Positions 18,083 through 23,222 of a stretch of DNA of 23,222 nucleotides are shown here, in pieces. Location of the stretch: assembly GCA_020722945.1 (NCBI GenBank), contig DYJV01000038.1, positions 1 through 23,222 on the forward strand, written 5' to 3'. The notes below the pieces were generated by a model. It was not told where the DNA came from and did no database searches. It was given only the letters and a program-made list of their open reading frames with translations. Each line of letters begins with the position of its first letter. Position 1 is the first letter of the stretch. Both the position numbers and the translations under genes were made by a program. Source of the stretch: Candidatus Methylomirabilis sp. (GTDB taxonomy: Bacteria; DYJV01).

Positions 18083-18304
18083 TTAATCCTTTTGAAAATC
18101 TTCTAAAATAAGATTGTTGTTCTCTTTTCCAAGTATAATTTGGACTTTCTCCTCTATTTTGGTGATCTTTTCACTGCATTTTTTGGAGAGCTTTAACCCC
18201 TCTTCAAAAAGAGTAATAGATTCTTCAAGTGGGATATTACCCTGTTCTAAAATATTTACTATCTCCTCAAGCCTTTTAAGTGATTCTTCAAAATTATCTT
18301 TCAT
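18083..18304 (-). CDS. xseB: Exodeoxyribonuclease VII small subunit
   Basis: XseB is the small regulatory/stabilising subunit of exonuclease VII, which degrades single-stranded DNA. The 73-residue, helical, acidic product shows the family pattern FEESLKRLEEIVNILEQGNIPLEESI and LFEEGLKLSKKC. The large subunit xseA is not in the window. It heads the xseB-ispA-dxs-ferredoxin operon; its function is unrelated to isoprenoids, but the linkage is widespread. The ATG at 18304 has no Shine-Dalgarno element, and a perfect TATAAT lies only 8 nt upstream, which suggests a very short leader. Confidence 0.93.
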   Translation of the reverse strand: MKDNFEESLKRLEEIVNILEQGNIPLEESITLFEEGLKLSKKCSEKITKIEEKVQIILGKENNNLILEDFQKD

Positions 18305-18312
18305 AGATTCTC

Positions 18313-18339
18313 ATTATAACAATTTTTACGAAATTTCAA
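18313..18339 (-). promoter_or_regulatory. Probable promoter of xseB-ispA-dxs-fdx
   Basis: On the minus strand, TTGAAA (18339-18334) and a perfect TATAAT (18318-18313) are separated by 15 nt, or 16 nt if the -35 is read one base earlier. Initiation about 7 nt after the -10 would fall at about 18306, almost at the xseB ATG (18304). The match to the sigma-70 consensus is good, but the spacing is short and the region is AT-rich. Confidence 0.5.
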
Positions 18340-18363
18340 TATAGATAATTTTTAACTTTTTTA

Positions 18364-18392
18364 TTGAATTTTTTTTCATATTCTAATATTTA
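18364..18392 (+). promoter_or_regulatory. Possible promoter of the Liv-type transporter operon
   Basis: In the 116-nt divergent region, TTGAAT (18364-18369) lies 17 nt upstream of TATTTA (18387-18392). Overlapping TAATAT boxes at 18384 and 18391 are alternatives with poorer spacing. The whole region is A/T-dominated, so the exact element is uncertain. A GGGAGG ribosome site follows at 18410-18415. Confidence 0.35.
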
Positions 18393-18420
18393 ATATATCA
18401 AATCAAATTGGGAGGGTAAA

Positions 18421-19641
18421 ATGAGAAGAAAATTTTTTATCTCTTTTTTAGTTTTTATGTTGTCTCTATTTATGTTTTCTTTAAGTTTGTCTGCAAAAAG
18501 TGTAAAGATAGGGTTTATTTATATTTTATCAGGACCTTTTGCCACATATGGTGATTTTGCCAAAAAAGGTGCACAGCTTGCCGTTGATGAGATAAATAAA
18601 TCTGGTGGAATACTTGGTAACCAAGTAGAGTGTATTTTTGAGGATAGTGCAGGTAAACCTGATGTTGCACTTAGAGCTATAAGGAAGCTTGTTTTACAAG
18701 ATAAAGTTGATATTCTTGTAGGTCTTGATTCAAGTGGAGTTGCAAATTCAGTTGTTCCTGTTATTGACCAGCTAAAAACACCCCTTATCATCACTCACGC
18801 AGCTTCACCTGAAGTTACAGGGAAGCTTTGTAACAAATATACATTCAGAATATCTGTAAATCTCCCACAAAATGTCAAAGCAGCAGCAATCCTTGCATCT
18901 GAGACAAATGCTAAAAAGTGGACGACTATAGGTCCGGGATACGCTTTTGGATTTGATTCGTGGAAATATTTTAAAGATTACCTAAAAAAGATAAAACCAT
19001 CATCAGAATTTTTCTCTGACGAGGAAGTTGTGTTTCCACCTGCAAAAACTACAGATTTTAGCCCATACATCACCAAAATTATGAATTCAAAGCCAGATGG
19101 AGTTTTAATATCTCTGTGGGGTGGGAATCTTGTTGATTTTGTGAGACAAGCAAATGATATGGGTTTCTTCAAACAGAAGTTTCAAGTTCTTATGACACTT
19201 GGTGCAGCTACAGAAGTATTGGATGCTCTTGGGGATAAGATGCCTGAGGGGATATGGGTTGGGACAAGATATTGGTTTAAAGCTAACGATTCTGACCTAA
19301 ATAAAAAATTTGTAGATAGTTATTTCAAAACTTACAACAAATATCCATCATACAATGCACATGGTGCATATTCTGCAGTTTATGCATTTAAAAAAGCTGC
19401 TGAAAAGTCTAAAAATCTTGACAAAGATTCTATTGTAAAGTCTCTTGAAGGTCTTGAGGTTGATCTCCCTCTTGGAAAGGTCACAATGAGAGCAGAAGAT
19501 CATCAAGCAGTCTCAAATGCAACATGGGGTAAAACAAAAATAACCAAAGATTTCCCATTTGCTATTTTGGATCCTGTGAGGATATTCCCTGCGGCTCAAG
19601 TTACACCACCTGTTGCTGAAACAGAGTGTAAACTTAAATAA
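18421..19641 (+). CDS. Periplasmic substrate-binding protein, Liv (branched-chain amino acid) ABC type
   Basis: This is the solute receptor of the ABC importer encoded by the next four genes. Residues 1-25 form a Sec signal peptide (MRRKFF, hydrophobic core, cleavage about at SLSA/KS). No cysteine lies at the cleavage site, so it is a soluble periplasmic protein rather than a lipoprotein. The mature part has the type I periplasmic fold signatures KIGFIYILSGPFATYGDFAKKGAQLAVDEIN (about 28-58) and the segment DFSPYITKIMNSKPDGVLI. The family transports leucine-type amino acids but also amides, urea and aromatic acids, so the ligand is unknown. The operon order binding protein - two permeases - two ATPases is canonical. 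Confidence 0.9.
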   Translation: MRRKFFISFLVFMLSLFMFSLSLSAKSVKIGFIYILSGPFATYGDFAKKGAQLAVDEINKSGGILGNQVECIFEDSAGKPDVALRAIRKLVLQDKVDILVGLDSSGVANSVVPVIDQLKTPLIITHAASPEVTGKLCNKYTFRISVNLPQNVKAAAILASETNAKKWTTIGPGYAFGFDSWKYFKDYLKKIKPSSEFFSDEEVVFPPAKTTDFSPYITKIMNSKPDGVLISLWGGNLVDFVRQANDMGFFKQKFQVLMTLGAATEVLDALGDKMPEGIWVGTRYWFKANDSDLNKKFVDSYFKTYNKYPSYNAHGAYSAVYAFKKAAEKSKNLDKDSIVKSLEGLEVDLPLGKVTMRAEDHQAVSNATWGKTKITKDFPFAILDPVRIFPAAQVTPPVAETECKLK

Positions 19642-19664
19642 ATTTTCTCTTTTAAGGTTTGCGA

Positions 19665-20525
19665 TTGGATACATTTTTTATTAATTGCCTTAATGGTTTA
19701 AGCTGGGGTATGCTTCTTTTTCTTATCTCTGCTGGGTTGTCGACAATTTTTGGAGTCATGGGTGTGTTAAATTTTGCCCATGGCTCTTTTTATATGCTTG
19801 GTGCATATTTTTGTATGCAGATAATGTTTTTTTCAGATAATTATTGGATAGGGCTCATACTATCACCTATTGCAGTTGCTATTTTTGGAGCATTGATAGA
19901 GAGAACCATCCTAAGACATGTTTATCAAAGAGATATTACATATCAGCTTCTTCTTACATTTGCTCTTCTTTTGATAGTTGATGATACGGTTAGGTTGATC
20001 TGGGGTGCGGGTTACTACCTTACAGAGCCGCCAGAGATACTTTCAGGTGTTATCAATGTTTTTGGACAATCATACTCACTTTATCGGATATTTTTGATTT
20101 TTATGGGTCCACTTGTTGCGATTGGACTACTTATATTTTTTCAAAAAAGCACATGGGGCAAAATTATCAGAGCAGCTTCAATGGACAGAGAGATGGCAGA
20201 AGGTTTAGGTATAAATGTTTCATTTATATATACTGCTGTTTTTGCTTTGGGCTGCTGGCTTGCTGGTGTAGGTGGGGCACTTGCAGCACCATTTCAGAGT
20301 ATCTCCCCTGCTATGGGTGAAAAGATAATAATAGAGAGTTTTATTGTTGTAGTTGTAGGTGGTCTTGGGAGTTTTCAGGGAGCTTTTTTGGGAGCACTAC
20401 TTCTTGGAGTGATGGAGGCTTTTGGGACTTCTATGGTAGGAGATATACAAATGGCACTTCCATATCTTTTACTTGCCATCATACTAATTTTTAGACCTAC
20501 AGGATTTTTTGGGAAAACCAGATGA
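19665..20525 (+). CDS. livH: Liv-type ABC transporter permease, LivH family (TTG start)
   Basis: This is one of the two membrane subunits of the importer, very hydrophobic with about eight predicted spans. It has the LivH pattern STIFGVMGVLNFAHGSFYMLGAY near the N-terminus and a C-terminal cytoplasmic-loop region EGLGINVSFIYTAVFALGCWLAGVGG. Two in-frame TTG codons are possible (19659 and 19665). The second is preferred because AAGG (19654-19657) lies 7 nt before it but only 1 nt before the first. The protein is then 286 residues. Its TGA overlaps the next ATG by four bases. The substrate is not determined by this subunit. Confidence 0.9.
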   Translation: MDTFFINCLNGLSWGMLLFLISAGLSTIFGVMGVLNFAHGSFYMLGAYFCMQIMFFSDNYWIGLILSPIAVAIFGALIERTILRHVYQRDITYQLLLTFALLLIVDDTVRLIWGAGYYLTEPPEILSGVINVFGQSYSLYRIFLIFMGPLVAIGLLIFFQKSTWGKIIRAASMDREMAEGLGINVSFIYTAVFALGCWLAGVGGALAAPFQSISPAMGEKIIIESFIVVVVGGLGSFQGAFLGALLLGVMEAFGTSMVGDIQMALPYLLLAIILIFRPTGFFGKTR

Positions 20526-21457
20526 AAAAGATACACATATTAATATTGATTGCTCTTTTACTACTTCTTCCACTATTTACGCCTGAATATTGGCTCTTTA
20601 TCTTTTGTGAAATACTTATAATGGGATTTTTTGCAACAAGTTTTAATCTACTGTTTGGTTATACAGGTCTGCTTTCATTTGGTCAGGCAGGGTTTTTTGG
20701 CATTGGAGCGTATAGTGTTGCTATACTCATCCAGAATGGTTTCTCTTTTATTCCACTACTCCTTTTTGCAGGGATGTTTTTTGCTGCTCTTGTATCAATA
20801 ATTGTAGGTGCACTTTCAGTCAGACACGATCAGATCTTTTTTGGAATGATAACACTTGCTTTTGGAATGATGCTCTACACCATTGCTCACAATTGGACAT
20901 CTTTTACAGGTGGAAGCGATGGATTAGCTATTGTAATGCTACCTTCTGTTAATATTTTTGGGAAAGAGCTTCTTTTATGTAATCCTCTCACCCTTTACTA
21001 TTTTAATCTTGCTATTGTAGTTCCCTCAATACTTCTATTATACATGATAACTGTATCACCCTTTGGACTTTTACTTAAAGGTATCAGAGAAAATAAAGAG
21101 CGTCTCTCTTTTTCAGGTGGTAATATCTCTATTATTAGATTGACAGCTTTTTTTATATCTTCAGCTTTTGCAGGACTTGCAGGTGCTCTTTATGCACTTT
21201 TTAGCAGTATGGCTACCCCTGAATTTCTTCACTGGGGATTCTCTGCCAAACCTGTCATAATATCTATTCTTGGGGGTTTTAATCTTTTTTTGGGTCCATT
21301 TTTAGGTTCTGCGATATTTTTTCTCCTCGAACAATTTGTCAGACAATATACAGATAGTTGGATGATTTTTCTTGGAGGAGTCCTTTTAATCATAGTTTTA
21401 TTTGCTCCTGAAGGGATTGCAGGTCTCGTAATCAAATTTTTTAAAAAGAGAGAGTAA
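20522..21457 (+). CDS. livM: Liv-type ABC transporter permease, LivM family
   Basis: The second membrane subunit of the importer has 311 residues, mostly hydrophobic helices. Family landmarks are FNLLFGYTGLLSFGQAGFFGIGAYSVA (about 41-67), FFGMITLAFGMML, WTSFTGGSDGL and the coupling-loop segment SPFGLLLKGIRENKERLSFSG (about 179-199). The start ATG overlaps the livH stop (ATGA), and its own TAA overlaps the livG ATG (TAATG), showing translational coupling through the operon. No lost or inserted segment is apparent. Confidence 0.93.
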   Translation: MKKIHILILIALLLLLPLFTPEYWLFIFCEILIMGFFATSFNLLFGYTGLLSFGQAGFFGIGAYSVAILIQNGFSFIPLLLFAGMFFAALVSIIVGALSVRHDQIFFGMITLAFGMMLYTIAHNWTSFTGGSDGLAIVMLPSVNIFGKELLLCNPLTLYYFNLAIVVPSILLLYMITVSPFGLLLKGIRENKERLSFSGGNISIIRLTAFFISSAFAGLAGALYALFSSMATPEFLHWGFSAKPVIISILGGFNLFLGPFLGSAIFFLLEQFVRQYTDSWMIFLGGVLLIIVLFAPEGIAGLVIKFFKKRE

Positions 21458-22224
21458 TGTCTAATACTATTTTAAAAATAGATAAGTTGAGCCACAGCTA
21501 TGGTAAATTTAAAGTAATAACAGACATCTCATTTGAAGTAGAAAAGGGTTGTATAACAGCTCTTATTGGCCCAAATGGTGCTGGCAAAACTACATTTTAT
21601 AATGCCATTTCTGGGAAATTTCCACCAACATCAGGTAGAGTGATATTTGATGGAATTGATATTACTGGTATGCCAGCATATAAGGTGGCAGATCTTGGAC
21701 TTGTTAGATCATTTCAAATAACTAATATTTTTAATAACTTATCTGTCCTTGATAATATATTGATTCCACTTATTTTGCACCACAAAAAGAGAAATAGCAT
21801 GCTTAAAAGTGTAGTATCTCACAAAGAGCTTATTAAAAAGGGTGAAGAGATTCTTGAACGATTATCTCTCTCTAAATTTTCAAAGAGAAAAGCATCTGAG
21901 CTTGCGTATGGAGATAAAAGGTTAATAGAGATAGGGATTGTTCTTGCAAGAGAGCCGAAGATGATACTTCTTGATGAACCTACGGCGGGGATGAATCCTG
22001 AAGAGACAGAAAGTATGATCAAGCTCATTAAAGAGCTATCTATTATGAGTAAAACCACGCTATTTTTTACAGAACACGATATGAATTTTGTATTTAATGC
22101 TGCTTCATATATTTATGTTCTTCACCAAGGTGGTCTCCTTGCTTATGGGACACCTGAAGAGATAAAGAGTAATGAGCAAGTAAAGGAGGCTTATCTTGGC
22201 GGAAGCCTTTATTCTAAAAGTTGA
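21457..22224 (+). CDS. livG: Liv-type ABC transporter ATP-binding protein, LivG family
   Basis: This cytoplasmic ATPase of the importer has 255 residues. The Walker A motif GPNGAGKTT lies at 38-46, Q87 forms the Q-loop (RSFQ) and LAYGD (149-153) is the signature, the variant typical of LivG rather than LSGGQ. Walker B MILLDEP lies at 169-175 and the H-loop is H207. The insertion between Q-loop and signature, with NIFNNLSVLDN, is the usual family length. The last 29 nt overlap livF. It should pair with LivF to form the ATPase heterodimer. Confidence 0.94.
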   Translation: MSNTILKIDKLSHSYGKFKVITDISFEVEKGCITALIGPNGAGKTTFYNAISGKFPPTSGRVIFDGIDITGMPAYKVADLGLVRSFQITNIFNNLSVLDNILIPLILHHKKRNSMLKSVVSHKELIKKGEEILERLSLSKFSKRKASELAYGDKRLIEIGIVLAREPKMILLDEPTAGMNPEETESMIKLIKELSIMSKTTLFFTEHDMNFVFNAASYIYVLHQGGLLAYGTPEEIKSNEQVKEAYLGGSLYSKS

Positions 22225-22903
22225 AGATATACATGTTTATATAAATGAAAGTTATATTTTGCAAGGAGTTGATCTTGACCTCAGGCAGGGTGAGATAGTT
22301 GCACTACTTGGAAGAAATGGTGCAGGCAAGACGACTACTATCAGGAGTATTGCAGGATATTTAAAGCCTAAAAAGGGTAAAATAACTTTTAAAGAGACCG
22401 ATATTACTTCTCAACCTACTTACAAAAATGTCAGAGCAGGGATCGGTTTTGTTCCTGAAGATAGAAGGATATTTCCTGATCTTACAGTTGAGGAGAATCT
22501 GTCTATTGCCTCTTTTTATAATAGAAATGGTGAATGGAGTATTGAGAAGATTTTTGAGACTGTTCCCCTTATAAGTAAATTTAGAAAGAGAAAGGGTGGA
22601 GAGCTTAGCGGAGGTGAGCAGCAGATAGTTGCAATAGCAAGAGCTTTAGCCACAAATCCTGATCTTCTTTTACTTGATGAGCCTTGTGAAGGGCTTGCTC
22701 CTGTAATAGTTGAGAAGTTAGGGGAAATTATACTCTCATTAAAAAATAGGATCCCTATTCTTTTATCAGAGCAGAATGCTTACTTTGCTCTTGAAGTTTC
22801 TGATAGAGGTTATATCATTGATAAAGGCAGGATAAAATATCAAGGGACTTCATCTAACCTCAAATCTGACAAAGATGTCCAAAAGCGTTATCTTGCTGTG
22901 TGA
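22196..22903 (+). CDS. livF: Liv-type ABC transporter ATP-binding protein, LivF family (TTG start)
   Basis: The second ATPase of the importer has 235 residues. It shows Walker A GRNGAGKTT at 39-47, signature LSGGE at 137-141 (LSGGEQQIVAIARAL) and Walker B LLLLDEP at 157-163. EQNAYFAL replaces the H-loop histidine by glutamine, as is usual in LivF. TTG 22196 is chosen because AAGGAGG (22183-22189) lies 6 nt upstream, inside livG, and the next residues AEAFILKVEDIHVYINES match where the domain should begin. The overlap with livG is 29 nt. It is the last gene of the operon. Confidence 0.93.
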   Translation: MAEAFILKVEDIHVYINESYILQGVDLDLRQGEIVALLGRNGAGKTTTIRSIAGYLKPKKGKITFKETDITSQPTYKNVRAGIGFVPEDRRIFPDLTVEENLSIASFYNRNGEWSIEKIFETVPLISKFRKRKGGELSGGEQQIVAIARALATNPDLLLLDEPCEGLAPVIVEKLGEIILSLKNRIPILLSEQNAYFALEVSDRGYIIDKGRIKYQGTSSNLKSDKDVQKRYLAV

Positions 22904-22994
22904 GATTTTATAAATATTTCAAAAATTTAATTTTTGGTTTTCGGTTATGAATCTCTAAGTTATTTTACAACTCACCATTAGTAGACAATATTTT

Positions 22995-23036
22995 TGAATG
23001 GTAAATTGTGAATGGAAAATGGTGAATGATTCTTTC
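22995..23036 (+). repeat. 14-nt tandem repeat cluster A (three units)
   Basis: Three 14-nt units start at 22995, 23009 and 23023: TGAATGGTAAATTG, TGAATGGAAAATGG and TGAATGATTCTTTC. The first six bases TGAATG are identical in all three and the rest has drifted. An inverted copy of part of the unit, TCACCATT (22972-22979), pairs with AATGGTGA (23018-23025). It is followed by TTCTTTCCAAG, which recurs in similar form after cluster B. Confidence 0.7.
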
Positions 23037-23138
23037 CAAGCTTGTTATCTCAATCCCAACTTTTATCACCAAAATCCCACCCTTGTTTGCCCTATTTTGA
23101 GTACTAATAAACACAGGTAGGTGATGAAATTATTAATG

Positions 23139-23180
23139 TTGAATGATAAATGTTGAATTGTGAATTGAGCATGATTTTTC
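23139..23180 (+). repeat. 14-nt tandem repeat cluster B (two and a half units)
   Basis: Units start at 23139 (TTGAATGATAAATG) and 23153 (TTGAATTGTGAATT), again with a period of 14, with an inner half-unit TGAATT seven bases on, at 23161. The cluster ends in ATGATTTTTCCAG, similar to the ATGATTCTTTCCAAG that ends cluster A. The two clusters therefore look like diverged copies of one longer element, about 145 nt apart. Confidence 0.6.
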
Positions 23181-23222
23181 CAGATTGAAGGGTAGTAATA
23201 AATGATTGCTTTCCATTTATTG

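Larger units (their letters stand above)
22904..23222. other. Non-coding tail after the transporter operon
   Basis: This stretch holds no convincing gene. It begins with an AT-only palindrome, CAAAAATT-T-AATTTTTG (22920-22936), which could act as a weak terminator for livF, and then carries two clusters of degenerate repeats listed separately. The last 26 nt contain the inverted repeat AATAAATG (23197-23204) / CATTTATT (23214-23221) around a 9-nt loop, right at the window edge. No RNA gene was recognised. Confidence 0.6.

Noticed and set aside
19659-19664. TTG at 19659 as the livH start
   Set aside because: Only 1 nt separates it from the AAGG ribosome site; TTG 19665 has a normal 7-nt spacing. 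Both give almost the same protein.
22971-23180. CRISPR array in the repeated region after livF
   Set aside because: Units are only 14 nt, directly abutting, degenerate and without unique spacers; no cas gene is nearby.

Overview
The window is AT-rich (about one third G+C by eye, not computed) and uses many AGA/AGG arginine codons. It comes from a bacterium with a Gram-negative style envelope: the periplasmic binding protein has a signal peptide and no lipobox. The gene set, the sulfide-dependent Thi4 and the ferredoxin point to an anaerobe. Gene content and protein flavour remind me of Deferribacterota (Calditerrivibrio or Deferribacter-like), but this is an impression, not a database match.

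Layout. (1) 1-11682, + strand: the transcription/translation cluster tuf (last 11 codons only) - rpmG - tRNA-Trp - secE - nusG - rplK - rplA - [L10 leader] - rplJ - rplL - [attenuator-like hairpin] - rpoB - rpoC. (2) 11708-14921, + strand: thi4 - thiD2/thiE fusion - thiC. It starts only 25 nt after rpoC, where many bacteria carry rpsL-rpsG-fusA. Together these three genes can make thiamin phosphate. (3) 15113-18304, - strand: xseB - ispA - dxs - a 2[4Fe-4S] ferredoxin, tightly packed and convergent with thiC. (4) 18421-22903, + strand: a complete five-gene Liv-type (branched-chain amino acid family) ABC importer, divergent from xseB. (5) 22904-23222: non-coding, with two clusters of degenerate 14-nt repeats.

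How the genes work together. Thi4 makes the thiazole half of thiamin from NAD, glycine and sulfide. ThiC makes HMP phosphate. The ThiD2 domain should phosphorylate it, and the fused ThiE domain should couple the two halves. Using Thi4 frees thiazole synthesis from 1-deoxyxylulose 5-phosphate, so the neighbouring Dxs, itself a thiamin diphosphate enzyme, is left mainly to isoprenoid synthesis with IspA. The ferredoxin that overlaps dxs could donate electrons to the iron-sulfur enzymes of the MEP route (IspG, IspH) or to ThiC; this is inference.

No dramatic new system (CRISPR, phage, toxin-antitoxin, transposon) is visible. The points most worth a second look are the compact thiamin module behind the RNA polymerase genes without a visible TPP riboswitch, the hairpin inside that module, the ferredoxin-dxs overlap, a possible near-leaderless promoter for xseB, and the 14-nt repeats near the right edge.
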